DNA of 64,000 nucleotides from a virus: IMG/VR virus record IMGVR_UViG_3300021963_000083, positions 1-64,000 of that record; one strand, given 5' to 3'. A model generated the notes under the pieces. The model searched no databases, had not been told where the DNA came from, and was given only the letters and a program-made list of their open reading frames with translations. Both the position numbers and the translations under genes were made by a program. Of the stretch, positions 37,911-48,860 are shown piece after piece. How positions within the stretch are numbered: the stretch's first letter is position 1; every line of letters begins with the position of its first letter.

Positions 37911-40658
37911 TCACCTATAATCCATTAAATTTATTGTAGCCAAGAACCCGGATCCTCCGGATACAACTAGTAGTTTATTTATATAATCTATACTAACACT
38001 TCCAACAGCGAGTGGGTCTGTTCCTGAGCTTAGTTCTATTACTTGAGCTACGGTATCGGATATTATGCTTGGTACACTTATTGAGGTGGAAGCAGTGACT
38101 GAGACTGAATACTTAACCTCTTTTACTGTATAAGTGCTCGTATCCATTACTATATTTCCATTTGAGTCAAGTATCTGCATACCATACGCGTTCGCAGGAG
38201 GATCAGTAACTAAAACCGTTGAGGTAGTTAATACTGTTCCTGAAGTAGACCCAGATCTTACTGCTAATGTATAAGTTTCTGTACCTTCCGTTAAAGCATC
38301 TGGTGAGGCTGTAATACTAAAGGTCCCTGTGTCAGAATTTACAGTGAAAGACCCACTAACCGCAGAAAAGTCAGCAGTTGTGGCCCCATTTAAAGTCCAA
38401 TATAAAGTAGTACCATTAGCCACTCCTACTGTTTCTAACACTAGAGGCATCGTACTTCCTTCATACATGCTTATAAAGTTTGGCGTAAGTGAGTAGTCAA
38501 ACCTCCGAGTAGTTACAGTAAAAGTATCTGATATAATTGCGCCTGTAGTTGTATAGATATATAATTGAGCACCTAGTGAAGTACTGTAGTTAGGGCTACT
38601 TGTGGCTCTAACTGTTATAGTATCATTATTTGTTACAGAACCGGGACTAGACGTATATGCTAGCCCGTTTTTACTGTACGTACCATTGTTAATAGTTACT
38701 GTGGCTGATAATCCAGTATTTAAACCTGATACAGTTATAGTATTGGAAGTATAAACCGTACTAAAAGCTGCATTGGTTATATCATCAAAGGTGAACTGAT
38801 TTACTTGATTTCCAGAAGAAAATGTAGTTACTGAGAAAGTATCAGACAGAGTGCCAATAGTAACTACACAATTAACTGTAGTACCAGCACTAGCACTACT
38901 TGTCACTCTTGCAGAGACAACTATAGAACCCAAGGCATCTGTAGTTACCGTTTTACTAGTAGCGAAAGTGCCTGATAGAGCTGAGGTACCAGCATCTACT
39001 GTTCCACCACTTGCTGTTACGGTTATACTATAATTTGGCTGTAATCCAGTAATAGTTACATTGTCAGTAGTATATACTGTATTAGTTGTGGCCCCGCCAA
39101 CATCAGTGAAGCTAAATGCATCAGGTGTAGTATCACTAACGAAAGCCAGTGTAGTACTGGTAAAAATATCTGATACTCCACCAATTGTTAGTGTAGTATT
39201 AGTAGCCGTACTATTACTTGCTGAACTAGTATGCCTTACTGATACTGTCTGACCGTTGGTTACTGTTCCGGATGTTGAAGTATAGGCGCCACCATTAATA
39301 CTATATGTACCGCCACTGATAGATATGGCTGATGCCGCATTAATACCAGATACCGTTATAGTATTGGATGTTATAGTATCATTTAATGCGACGTTAGTTT
39401 GGTCAGTAAACGTGAAAGCATCTGGGGTAGTATCAGCAACAAAAGCTAGCGTAGTGCTTGTGAAAGTATCTGATACGCCACCAATAGTTAGTGTTGTATT
39501 AGTAGCTGTACTATTGCTTGCTGAACTTGTATGTCGTACTGAGACTGTCTGACCGTTTGTAATGGTCCCAGATGTGGCAGTATACGCTCCACCATTTATA
39601 CTGTACGTGCCTCCACTGATAGATATAGCCGAAGCTGCACTTATGCCGGAGACAGTGATAGTATTAGAAGTAATTGTGCTACTTAAGGCAACGTTAGTTT
39701 GATCAGTGAATGTAAATGCATCAGGCGTAGTATCTGCTGGTGATGTACTAGTATCATTTATTGTTATGGCTGAACTAGCTAGAACTGTGCCCGATACTGA
39801 ACCACTTCTAATATAAACAGTTAAAGACTCAGGATTACTTTCTGTAAGAGAGTCTGCCGATATAGTAAAATTAAATAGTCCAAAAGTTGAACTGACAGCA
39901 AAGCTACCGTCGACAGGAGATACCAAGTCGGAACCACTAGAAGTATTCCAATAATATGTACCATCGGGGGCTGTAGTAGATAGAAAGGCGTATACAAGTT
40001 CGCCTTCGTTGAAGTTGGTTCTTACACTAGCAAAAGACGAGTCATAAAAGTTTAAAGTATACGTTGCTGCTGCGGCCGTAGTACTAGTGAATGTATCTGA
40101 TACGCCACCAATAGTTAGTGTTGTATTAACAGCCGTGTTGTTGCTTCCGGAGCTAGTATGCGCTACTGATACGGTCTGGCCATTTGTAACTGTACCGGAG
40201 GAGCTTGTGTAAGCCCCTCCGTTTATACTGTAAGTACCTCCAGAGATAGATATAGCCGAAGCAGCATTTATGCCAGATACTGTTATAGTGTTGGATATAA
40301 TAGTACTATTTAAAGCTACTCCAGTTTGGTCAGTAAAAGTGAACGCATCTGGAGTTGTGTCAGATGCGCCACTACTTATAGTTCCACTTAGTACACTAGA
40401 GTACCATATGGCTTGCTCTGTATCACGAGTACGAAACGTAACAGAATAGCTTGTAGCACCCGATATGGGAGTAAGAGTAGTAGTCGATCCGTCTGACCCA
40501 GTAGTAAAGTTTAAAGTACAGCCAGTAGGACTTAGGGATAGCCAGGTACCAGTAGTACCAAAGGTAGTACCAACGGTTACTAGTATAGTATCTGTGGGGC
40601 TTATATTTTGAACGACATTTGGATCGCCACATTCTACGAATACTGAATAAGTTGTCAT
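37911..40658 (-). CDS. Repetitive Ig-like / Calx-beta-like tail adhesin (915 aa)
   Basis: A long Ser/Thr-rich beta protein. Three near-identical 95-residue units (about residues 100-194, 309-403 and 409-503) each hold TTPDAFTFTDQT, SNTITVSG, SGGTYSINGGAYT and LTIGGVSD. Two more diverged units follow. Two segments (near 205-305 and 705-800) look like Calx-beta domains (for example TESNPESLTVYIRSGS, TEGTETYTLAVRSGS). The C-terminal part ends with NAYGMQILDSNGNIVMDTS, a motif common in marine phage tail proteins. It probably contacts the cell surface or extends a fibre. Confidence 0.75.
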   Translation of the reverse strand: MTTYSVFVECGDPNVVQNISPTDTILVTVGTTFGTTGTWLSLSPTGCTLNFTTGSDGSTTTLTPISGATSYSVTFRTRDTEQAIWYSSVLSGTISSGASDTTPDAFTFTDQTGVALNSTIISNTITVSGINAASAISISGGTYSINGGAYTSSSGTVTNGQTVSVAHTSSGSNNTAVNTTLTIGGVSDTFTSTTAAAATYTLNFYDSSFASVRTNFNEGELVYAFLSTTAPDGTYYWNTSSGSDLVSPVDGSFAVSSTFGLFNFTISADSLTESNPESLTVYIRSGSVSGTVLASSAITINDTSTSPADTTPDAFTFTDQTNVALSSTITSNTITVSGISAASAISISGGTYSINGGAYTATSGTITNGQTVSVRHTSSASNSTATNTTLTIGGVSDTFTSTTLAFVADTTPDAFTFTDQTNVALNDTITSNTITVSGINAASAISISGGTYSINGGAYTSTSGTVTNGQTVSVRHTSSASNSTATNTTLTIGGVSDIFTSTTLAFVSDTTPDAFSFTDVGGATTNTVYTTDNVTITGLQPNYSITVTASGGTVDAGTSALSGTFATSKTVTTDALGSIVVSARVTSSASAGTTVNCVVTIGTLSDTFSVTTFSSGNQVNQFTFDDITNAAFSTVYTSNTITVSGLNTGLSATVTINNGTYSKNGLAYTSSPGSVTNNDTITVRATSSPNYSTSLGAQLYIYTTTGAIISDTFTVTTRRFDYSLTPNFISMYEGSTMPLVLETVGVANGTTLYWTLNGATTADFSAVSGSFTVNSDTGTFSITASPDALTEGTETYTLAVRSGSTSGTVLTTSTVLVTDPPANAYGMQILDSNGNIVMDTSTYTVKEVKYSVSVTASTSISVPSIISDTVAQVIELSSGTDPLAVGSVSIDYINKLLVVSGGSGFLATINLMDYR
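39150..39734 (-). repeat. Two tandem 300-bp coding repeats (third copy at 40077-40361)
   Basis: Units 39450-39734 and 39150-39434 start 300 bp apart and encode 95 residues that differ at only a handful of positions. A third copy lies at 40077-40361, separated from them by a Calx-beta-like segment. Such repeats can expand or shrink by recombination. Confidence 0.85.
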
Positions 40659-43636
40659 GCCGCTAGATTTCCTATCTTCACTCTAAGGTTCGCACCTTCA
40701 AAGATTTTTATAACTTGACCATCCATCTCTATTCTAGACAGAGAAGTATTAGTAGATGTTCTTACACTAAAATTACTTGTGCCAGTAAGCGCTATACTTC
40801 CTATTTGTGCGGATCCAATCGCGGCGTTAGCAATAAAAGTGCTTGCATTACCTGCCGTAATCTGACCACTAATATTGGTTCCAAAAGTTGCACCATACGT
40901 AGCATTGAGATCACCAGTGTATCCGAGACCTCCAATAGTAACCTGACCACTACCCCCTCCACTTAGAGTACCATTGTTATTAATACTAATATTGGAGTTA
41001 TTGATTGAAGAGGCCGCAGTAGTACTAGAAATTACTATCTCACCACTGGTATTTCTTATCTGGAATCCTACTGTGTTTGCATCTACGTAACCTAATTTAA
41101 TTAAATCGTAAGTGCCGTTACTTACAGTAAGAGTACCTTTGCCTGCACCTTGTTCGGCACCATTTATTCTAAAGTTTGTACCGCCGACATATAGTCTATT
41201 ACCAATTACACTATCGGCTTTAAATCTATCAGCGTTTACAGTACCAGTAGTAATTTGACTTCCGTCAATTATGGTTCTGCCGTAATTTGCTACAAAGTCT
41301 ACGCCACCTCTATATGTGGCAAATACTATGTTGTCAGCACCGTATGCTGTACCTGTAGCGGTACTAGACTGAAGCGTAGTATTTGGAGTCGTGTCGTTTT
41401 TTACCCAGTAAATATATAATGTGCCTGAGGACCAAGTAGTATTACCTGCTGCAATATTAACTACTAATATTGCACCGTCATCTTTGGTATATGTTATAGT
41501 ACCTGCGGTCCAGCTTAAAGTATTAGTGGCTTCATTTGCTTGAAACTGAATACCTGCTATATCTACGCCACGCATACCTATCTGTAGCTTATTAGCTGAA
41601 ACGGTATTCGTAGCAAGAGACCCACCCTCTATCTTGGTAGCATCACTGCCATTTCTCCAATTAGCGAGAGTTGTTGATCCACTTATAAGAATCTTACCAG
41701 GATCAATAGTAGTTGCTCCAGCGTTAATTCTTGTAGTAGGATTAGTAGCACCTGTAGCGGCATCAGTCTGTACGGTTCCTATGCTTACACCAGTTGCCCC
41801 TACTGTGATAGTGCCCGGAAGACTTGTGGTAGTGTTAAATCTATCTCCAGTTAAGCTCCCTGCTTGTACTCTATCAGCAGTTATAGATCCTACTACAATA
41901 TCTGAAGTTCCGACTGCTGCTGGAATAGCGGCTGATCTAACTACTGTGAAAGTTAATCCAGTAATCGAACCAACACCTGTTGTTAATGTAGTACCATTAG
42001 CAGCTACTAGAGTGGCTGTAGTGGATCCATTAGTAGCACTTACTACATAGTTAGTACCACTAGTATATCCAGAAATAGTGGCACCTCCTAGAGTACCAGT
42101 GATCGTCACAACATTACCTAGACTTAGTGGAGTAGAATTTCCTGTGAATGTAAATACTCCACCAGCTGCTACAGTTACTGAGGATTGATTGGTGGCCGCG
42201 CTATTTGTTGATGTGAACGCTGAAATATTGTTTGAAGTATCTACTGACTTTAAGAAGTAATAATAAGTAGTACCATTTGCTACGCCTGATCTAGTAAATC
42301 CGCCAGGGGCACCTTTTACAGCGTTAACTGTAGCTATTTTAGTAGCTGAAGCAGAGTTATTAGTTGTTGCTTCCCATATTTCTACAGCTGCTAAATCTGT
42401 ATCCGTAGCTCCATCAGTATTTGTCCAAGATAAGAATATATTCTTAAAAGTAGCTATAGCAGTTAGTGTCGTAGGTATTCCAGGTGCTACACTATCTGTG
42501 CCGGATATAAGGGCAACCGGGGCAGAATATGCACCTTTATTGTCACTCTTATCGGCAGCTCTCACTCTTACAGTATAGCTTGTACCTGCTGTTACTGGCC
42601 ATTCGTAAGAGTTAGTAGCAGTCTGATAACCAATGTAAGTAGCGTCTCCTGCGGCTGTTAGTTTTATCTCTGGTTCATAGTAGGATAGATCCGCCTCAGT
42701 ATTAGCCGTCCAAGTTGCTTTAAGTTTAACTTGAATACTTCCACCAGCCAGAGTCTCAGTACTCGTAGTAAGAGTTAATCCAGCTACTTGTCCTGGTGGG
42801 GTAGTGTCTACTACTGCTCCAATTAAGCGAGTAAACGTCTGTACAACAGAAGTAGTAAATACTACGCCAGAGCTATTTTTACCACTAATATTATAAGTAA
42901 TACTAGCTGTAGCTGCTGATATAGCGCTATGGTCATTTATTATAGCATAAGATGCTGAGTCAACAGCCGTAGTCCCGGCAGTTATACCACTAGCCACGAC
43001 TGATAATATTTTCCAAGTACCTGAGGAAGTGCCTACACCATCATACTCTAGAGTAGTTAACCCCTCTATTACTGATATATTTGTACCTGAATTTGTGTAG
43101 ATTCCATTATTACCATTACTGTCAGTCATGATATTAACGGTTGGTCTACTTAAACTTACTAGTATAGGAGATACGCCTGAGGTTCCGTCTGCTCCCTTAA
43201 ATCTAGACCATACGTAGTCGACATAACTATTACTTTCAACAGCCGATGTTTTATTAACAGCTATACCTATATACGCTCTTGTTATACCTCCGGAATCATA
43301 TGTTCCAGTAGTAAAGTCTGTGGCTCCGTCCGCACTATTAGCATAGGCTATCCACACGAAAGTCTGAGTAGTCTGTGTACCTACTAACTCCCAATATGCG
43401 TTAGATATTGTAGGAAGTGTTGGAGGCGGATTACCAGAGGAAGAAGTATTATTTATGTATACCCATATTGAATTCTGGTCATATGCAAGATCACCCTTTT
43501 TATAGGTTACTCCTGCAGCATAGTTAGTTGCTTGTGCAAATAACTCTGCAAAAGACGTTGACGTAAGATCAATTAGGGAGGTGCCTAAGACACCTCCCGT
43601 AACATTCTCTGGATGATAAATAGAGTTAAAGATCAT
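40655..43636 (-). CDS. Tail fibre / host-specificity protein with fibronectin III-like domains (993 aa)
   Basis: The N-terminus (FAELFAQATNYAAGVTYKKGD) is an attachment segment; then PPGQVAGLTLTTSTETLAGG and SVAPGIPTTLTAIATFKNIF start two fibronectin type III-like domains with W and Y strands. The C-terminal half has TADRVQAGSLTGDRFN, repeated GSITADR/ITTGTVNADR segments and FRINGAEQGAGKGTLTVSNG, typical of the C-terminal part of lambda J-like proteins. It overlaps both neighbours by four bases. It is probably a central tail-tip fibre following the J-like protein. Confidence 0.75.
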   Translation of the reverse strand: MIFNSIYHPENVTGGVLGTSLIDLTSTSFAELFAQATNYAAGVTYKKGDLAYDQNSIWVYINNTSSSGNPPPTLPTISNAYWELVGTQTTQTFVWIAYANSADGATDFTTGTYDSGGITRAYIGIAVNKTSAVESNSYVDYVWSRFKGADGTSGVSPILVSLSRPTVNIMTDSNGNNGIYTNSGTNISVIEGLTTLEYDGVGTSSGTWKILSVVASGITAGTTAVDSASYAIINDHSAISAATASITYNISGKNSSGVVFTTSVVQTFTRLIGAVVDTTPPGQVAGLTLTTSTETLAGGSIQVKLKATWTANTEADLSYYEPEIKLTAAGDATYIGYQTATNSYEWPVTAGTSYTVRVRAADKSDNKGAYSAPVALISGTDSVAPGIPTTLTAIATFKNIFLSWTNTDGATDTDLAAVEIWEATTNNSASATKIATVNAVKGAPGGFTRSGVANGTTYYYFLKSVDTSNNISAFTSTNSAATNQSSVTVAAGGVFTFTGNSTPLSLGNVVTITGTLGGATISGYTSGTNYVVSATNGSTTATLVAANGTTLTTGVGSITGLTFTVVRSAAIPAAVGTSDIVVGSITADRVQAGSLTGDRFNTTTSLPGTITVGATGVSIGTVQTDAATGATNPTTRINAGATTIDPGKILISGSTTLANWRNGSDATKIEGGSLATNTVSANKLQIGMRGVDIAGIQFQANEATNTLSWTAGTITYTKDDGAILVVNIAAGNTTWSSGTLYIYWVKNDTTPNTTLQSSTATGTAYGADNIVFATYRGGVDFVANYGRTIIDGSQITTGTVNADRFKADSVIGNRLYVGGTNFRINGAEQGAGKGTLTVSNGTYDLIKLGYVDANTVGFQIRNTSGEIVISSTTAASSINNSNISINNNGTLSGGGSGQVTIGGLGYTGDLNATYGATFGTNISGQITAGNASTFIANAAIGSAQIGSIALTGTSNFSVRTSTNTSLSRIEMDGQVIKIFEGANLRVKIGNLAA

Positions 43637-46600
43637 TGTTGTGTTATCCTATATCTTACCCAGTAGTACTGATTAATACTACTTACTCCCCCAGCCACTG
43701 GAGTTATTGAATCTACATATCGATTTTGTCCAGTTGCTACGGGAACTATAGCTATGATACTAGCAGTACTTAGATTGTTGGTTGTTGACCTCCAAATCTC
43801 AGTTACCATGTTTTCTATCCCTGTGTTGGAGTCATTTTGCCAAGTGAGAGTAATTTGATTATACTGATTAGTCGTTGCTACAAGCGAGGTAGGTCCAGAA
43901 GTACTTGGGTAAATTACTTTACCAGGATTTGTAGTTGCTCCTGTACCTTCTACTCTTTTAATGTTTGATAGAGTATAAAAACTATCATCATATTCTTTAG
44001 CTACAATGTCTACTAGTCCATCCGGTTGATAATTCACTGATTCTACTCGGAAGTTCTTTCCTGGAGCTGTCCAGTCATACCTAGGATAAATCACTTGTAT
44101 AATTGTACCCGCTAGTATCAAGAATCCGGAGGGCCTTATCGTCATACTAATACTTAGACCAAAACGAGACTTGTTTAAGAAACTATCGGCTAGTAATCTA
44201 GTATTATAGTAATTGGTTATTCCTGGTACGGATAGATTGCCTTTCTTGAATACATTCCTATCAGTTTTTAAATAATCGGAATTAAAGAAACTAACATTAC
44301 GAGCTTCGAACTTATTCGCTGGGTCAGCAAATGAGGCTGTTAATGAGTTGAAAGCGGATCTTGTACCCTCGTCGGATAGTTGAATCTTTCCAATTATATC
44401 ATCAACAGTAATAGTTCTTATATCTAGTTCCCAAGCATTTGATTCATTGTATCTATATCTTCTCTTGTCAGTAGTTAATAATACGCTTCTTCCAATATAA
44501 TTATTGCTAGATGGTAGCGAAGCAAAGGATTCATAGGAATCTATTTCCTCTACATCCAAAGAATACTTACCTGCGCTATATCTTAGTATACCACTAAAGT
44601 GGTCCAATAATGCATTCGTATTATCAAACAATGGTAGAGAAGTATCTAGGGTGATATTACACTGATTTCTAGTAACGTATCTCTGAGCATGTTCATCCCA
44701 TCCTGACATTCTCCAGTAATTTACGTCATCACAATCATAAATAGAATAACCTGATATAGATTGTCCATCTGCGTTTATTCCCTTAATAGGATTTCCAGAA
44801 GTAGTAGGGGATAATGTCGCGCTTCCAGTTCCAGATACTCTTGTAAGAATAAATGAAGTCAGGGTGCTAGTCATGCCTGAAGGTGCTGTGGTAGGGCTCG
44901 ACGCCCACGTATTATCTTGTGCTGTAGCATATACGCCCGCAGTATTAACTATAAATAGTGAGCCTGCGCTATTATATACTACTTCATTTTGTTTCCATGA
45001 TTTCCAAGAATTCCACTTATTGGTTAATTTACCTATAACATCAGTAAATTTAATATAAGAGCCTGAAATTGAGCTGACAGTACCCTGCCATAGTATATTG
45101 CCAGTAGCAGGATATTTATATACATCACCAACTACTGGAGTACCTGCTGATGTTAATACTGTTACATCGGATCTTGTATCACACTTTCTGGCGGATTCTG
45201 TAAAAGAAGGTAGAATTAGATCGTCTGTATAGTCTAATCCTTTGCCGTATGTTTGTGATGTTAGATAATCCAATGTTTGTATTGCTGGATTTATGCTTAC
45301 TCGTCTATCCGAATATTTAGGGTAGATTCTTACATAATCAGATGCAACTGGAATAAAGTCCCAAATGCCATCAATAGCTGCTACTTTGTTAGTGCCATCA
45401 TAAGCTGATATAACCCCTGATTGAGTAATTAGCTTTCCAGTACCCGCAATGTATCTGGTTATCTCTATATTATCGCCCACATAAAAAGTATTATCACTAC
45501 TTGCTGTATTAGGCAATTTTACAGTATTTTTAGATGCTATAAGTAATGTACCTGTTGTACCATTTATTGTCTTTCCGCTTGTACTTGCTAGTGCCGTTGC
45601 TTCTGATCCGTATGACGCTGAAGTATAGTAACTAACCAATGATGTACTAGTAGGTGTGGAGCTGCCTTCCATTATAGCATATGGGAATGTATTACTTCCA
45701 GTTATATTATCATATACTGAATTATTTAAATAAACTATTTGATAAGTCTTTGTTGCAGATGCAGGATAAGTCATATCGTTATTTGCAGTGTAATTAAAGG
45801 TTACATATGTTCCTGCTGTCGAAGGTGTAGAACTTAATCTGGCTACTATAGCTCCACCTAGAGTTACTCTATTTGCGCTATCTGAAAATTCTGAACCTAA
45901 CTTGTTATAGTTGAAAGTATTCATGGTCCAAGTATTGGTACCACTTTTCATATAGAACTTTTTAATAAGTGGTTTACCGTTTGAATCATACATAAGACTA
46001 GGTGGAGTACTAAATCTAAATCTAACATTCTCAGATCCGTCTGGATTATAGAAAGTCCACTTATCAATAATTTGTACGTTTGAATTCAATAAAGTCTCTG
46101 TTCCATCATAGTTAGTGCCAGTCTTATAGTATAGTGATACAGTCTGACCCAATACAAAGTTATCTGCAGATTCTCCAGTAACTTTATTATCATGAATATA
46201 ACTATAATCATAGTTATAGCAGTCTAACAGCTTTCCTCTCACTACTACATTCATTTCTGGAATAGTGGTTTCGCCCTCTTTAATGATGAACTTACCAACT
46301 ATATAAGCAGTGTCTAGTAGTCTGTGGTTTGGACCCCAGTATTCATAAGTATTGCTACCAGTCCAGTACGATTTTTGTATCTTGAATTTCTCTTCAAATG
46401 CTAGGCTTGATAGTTGAGCTGAGGCTTTCTGTCCTGGCTTGCCTGTAAATATATCTAGTGTTATTTCTTGTTGACTTGTTGGAGGAGCTAGTCTTAGCGA
46501 GTCTCCGTCTTTTAGTCCATATCCTGTTGGTGCTTGTGTAACTATTGGATTAGTACCTAAATAATTAAAGCCTCTCCATTCTGTAACATAGTTAGCTATA

Positions 46601-48084
46601 CCAGGCTCAGAGATAGATATGGCTTCTCCATCAGGCCCATAAAAAGTATATGGTGTGCCTATTAACTGTTCTCCACCAAGAGCATCACCTCTATCGGCTC
46701 TTCCTCTACATACTAATTCTACTGTATTTTCTGCAGACTGACTACCTCTAGCATCAGAGTCTGCTTTGTCGCTGCATAAAAGGCTGTTGCCATTTATGCT
46801 GACGTCGTATATTCCGCCAATCTCACCTTCTGATATAGCTGCTACTACATAGACCTCACTACTGTCTGAGGATAGTGTATCAGCGAATACAGGTATTAGG
46901 GTTTCAGGCTTTCTAACTCCATAAATTACTGGAATAGCCTTGGCTTGTATTTGGAAATCTAAGTTGGTAAAACGATCTTCTGGAACATTGTACTTCTTTA
47001 CTTTTACACTGGCTCCAATACCTAGAACGCCTTTCTTCGATTTAATATCTTGTTTCTCTACCTGCACAACATATTTTGTGAGCATGTTAACCGAAGTTTC
47101 ACCATGAATGAAACCCTTATCGTATGCATAAATAGGTTTTAGTGCAGAGTTAGGTTGTGGCGCTCCATTAGCATCCAGCGCTCTATGTGCCGAGTCAGAA
47201 GTTACTCTTCCTTTTACCTGGGCAAAATCTGCCCAGTGGCTAGAAAGATTCCAGCTTACTCTGATAGCGCCTTCTGAGTCTTCGAACCCTACACCACTTA
47301 TGATGCCCTTGAATAGTAATACAGCTCCATCTTTTTTGGTAGTAGTATTTTGACCCACCATTATGCCATCTTTGAAATACGCTCTGTAGATAAATACTTC
47401 TCTGTTAATAAAGGAAGCATAGTCAGCTGCATTCTTATTTAAAAGAATACTAATAATTTCTTCTGAGGCTAGTTTAAGCTGAGTAGATTGAGTAGCTGTA
47501 GTTAGATTTTCGTCGATTTTTGAGACTCTTAACACATTGCCGGATCTAAACGAGGTTATGTTAACTGTAATTCCGTTACCAGAAACACCTAAGTTAGAGG
47601 CACCTTTAACAGTTACTTTGTCTCCCTCTCTAAAGCCTTCAGCGAGTAAGTCGTCTAAAGAAATTGGTGCTGCATAAGTAATGTCCCATAATGCAAGTCC
47701 AGTAATAGGATCAATACCGGCGGAGGCTATAGTAGCAGTGCCAGTAATATCTGCACCTAGACCATTCCCATCTAGTACTACTGTGGTATTAGATGGGGTT
47801 GCTCGTGTCTGCTCTTGAATAGCACCAACATTTAAAACCTTATTAGCTAGATATGTTTGTATGCCATTAGCTACGCCATCTAGACTGTTACTAGCATCAT
47901 CAAAGGATACATTTATGCTGGCATCTGTTAAGTATGTGTATCTTTGTTCAGAAGTAGAGACCTGCCCGAATTCATCCGGTCTTGAAGGTCTTTCGAACTT
48001 TATAAGATGTGCATACTGAAACGGCTCGTTATTAACAAGCATAGTTTTCAGAGCTGTCGATACTGGTCTTTCTGTTGCGCTCAT
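43633..48084 (-). CDS. Tail tip attachment protein, lambda J-like (1483 aa)
   Basis: The N-terminal part has KTMLVNNEPFQYAHLIKFER; the middle contains IPVIYGVRKPETLIPVFADT, EVYVVAAISEGEIGGIYDVS and YNYDYSYIHD, which match the central hub of lambda gpJ-like proteins (the VVY-LSEGPI-G region). Later LASFTESA-like (LPSFTESARKCDTRSDVTVL) is another J-family landmark. The C-terminus has an FN3-like domain (SGPTSLVATTNQYNQITLTW). It forms the tip that probably contacts the receptor and starts DNA ejection. ATGA overlaps join it to both neighbours. Confidence 0.85.
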   Translation of the reverse strand: MSATERPVSTALKTMLVNNEPFQYAHLIKFERPSRPDEFGQVSTSEQRYTYLTDASINVSFDDASNSLDGVANGIQTYLANKVLNVGAIQEQTRATPSNTTVVLDGNGLGADITGTATIASAGIDPITGLALWDITYAAPISLDDLLAEGFREGDKVTVKGASNLGVSGNGITVNITSFRSGNVLRVSKIDENLTTATQSTQLKLASEEIISILLNKNAADYASFINREVFIYRAYFKDGIMVGQNTTTKKDGAVLLFKGIISGVGFEDSEGAIRVSWNLSSHWADFAQVKGRVTSDSAHRALDANGAPQPNSALKPIYAYDKGFIHGETSVNMLTKYVVQVEKQDIKSKKGVLGIGASVKVKKYNVPEDRFTNLDFQIQAKAIPVIYGVRKPETLIPVFADTLSSDSSEVYVVAAISEGEIGGIYDVSINGNSLLCSDKADSDARGSQSAENTVELVCRGRADRGDALGGEQLIGTPYTFYGPDGEAISISEPGIANYVTEWRGFNYLGTNPIVTQAPTGYGLKDGDSLRLAPPTSQQEITLDIFTGKPGQKASAQLSSLAFEEKFKIQKSYWTGSNTYEYWGPNHRLLDTAYIVGKFIIKEGETTIPEMNVVVRGKLLDCYNYDYSYIHDNKVTGESADNFVLGQTVSLYYKTGTNYDGTETLLNSNVQIIDKWTFYNPDGSENVRFRFSTPPSLMYDSNGKPLIKKFYMKSGTNTWTMNTFNYNKLGSEFSDSANRVTLGGAIVARLSSTPSTAGTYVTFNYTANNDMTYPASATKTYQIVYLNNSVYDNITGSNTFPYAIMEGSSTPTSTSLVSYYTSASYGSEATALASTSGKTINGTTGTLLIASKNTVKLPNTASSDNTFYVGDNIEITRYIAGTGKLITQSGVISAYDGTNKVAAIDGIWDFIPVASDYVRIYPKYSDRRVSINPAIQTLDYLTSQTYGKGLDYTDDLILPSFTESARKCDTRSDVTVLTSAGTPVVGDVYKYPATGNILWQGTVSSISGSYIKFTDVIGKLTNKWNSWKSWKQNEVVYNSAGSLFIVNTAGVYATAQDNTWASSPTTAPSGMTSTLTSFILTRVSGTGSATLSPTTSGNPIKGINADGQSISGYSIYDCDDVNYWRMSGWDEHAQRYVTRNQCNITLDTSLPLFDNTNALLDHFSGILRYSAGKYSLDVEEIDSYESFASLPSSNNYIGRSVLLTTDKRRYRYNESNAWELDIRTITVDDIIGKIQLSDEGTRSAFNSLTASFADPANKFEARNVSFFNSDYLKTDRNVFKKGNLSVPGITNYYNTRLLADSFLNKSRFGLSISMTIRPSGFLILAGTIIQVIYPRYDWTAPGKNFRVESVNYQPDGLVDIVAKEYDDSFYTLSNIKRVEGTGATTNPGKVIYPSTSGPTSLVATTNQYNQITLTWQNDSNTGIENMVTEIWRSTTNNLSTASIIAIVPVATGQNRYVDSITPVAGGVSSINQYYWVRYRITQQ

Positions 48085-48860
48085 GGTAATATTTCTTCCA
48101 ATGATAGAGAGAATTGATAGAGATTATCAGTATCTAGATCATACTCCATCGTATCTCCTTTTTGAATTACTCTGAATTGTGGATTTATAAAATTAATAAC
48201 AGCAGTAGCAGCTACAGCTCTTGAGATCGGAGGCTGAGTCCAGACACGTCTCTGAGTATTTAACGCTGGTGCTGTAGTTCCAGCCTGATATGTGCCGTTG
48301 TCTTCTACTCTTATTACTTTATAAGCTTTCTTGTGATTTACATCAGAAGAATCAGTAATAGTAAAGAAGTCTCCTGGACTAGGGCTTCCTGATATTGCTG
48401 AGAACCCATTTAACATAAGAGTAGGCGAACCTGCAGCAGTTGCTGATGCAACAGTTATAGCACTAAGATTGGCTAGTGTATATGCTGCGAAGGTAGCATT
48501 CTTCGGTTTAGCGTGCTGTGGTAAAATAACATAAAAAGGGTTTAATCTTCCTCTGCGACTCTCAAGAAATGAACCTACAGGATCAAACTCATCACGAGTT
48601 AGTGGATTGTAAGATATATCGAAGGACCACTTATGATAACTGGGAGAGGCGGTTACGCCCCTCCCACTTATTGTTCTTGACACCTGTGTAGTGTTATCTG
48701 ATGTAAACTTTACTTTAGTAAAGCCAGGACCAGCTACGCCGTCCGTAACTTTAGTAGACGTTGTGCTAAATTGAGAGCTATTACTAAAAGTAGCTCCTGC
48801 GCTATTGATACCAAAGTTTGGATCTGGTAACAAGTCTGAAAAGTTTGTAAAAGTTGCCAT
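48081..48860 (-). CDS. Distal tail / minor tail protein (259 aa)
   Basis: The protein has a beta-rich pattern with YHKWSFDISYNPLTRDEFDP, then SFLESRRGRLNPFYVILPQH and a C-terminal QFRVIQKGDTMEYDLDTDNL YQFSLSLEEI. Its position, between tape measure and tip protein, is that of the distal tail (Dit-like) or lambda gpM/gpL-type proteins, which connect tube and tip. I rely mainly on position; the sequence is not diagnostic. Its stop overlaps the tip protein start by four bases. Confidence 0.65.
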   Translation of the reverse strand: MATFTNFSDLLPDPNFGINSAGATFSNSSQFSTTSTKVTDGVAGPGFTKVKFTSDNTTQVSRTISGRGVTASPSYHKWSFDISYNPLTRDEFDPVGSFLESRRGRLNPFYVILPQHAKPKNATFAAYTLANLSAITVASATAAGSPTLMLNGFSAISGSPSPGDFFTITDSSDVNHKKAYKVIRVEDNGTYQAGTTAPALNTQRRVWTQPPISRAVAATAVINFINPQFRVIQKGDTMEYDLDTDNLYQFSLSLEEILP

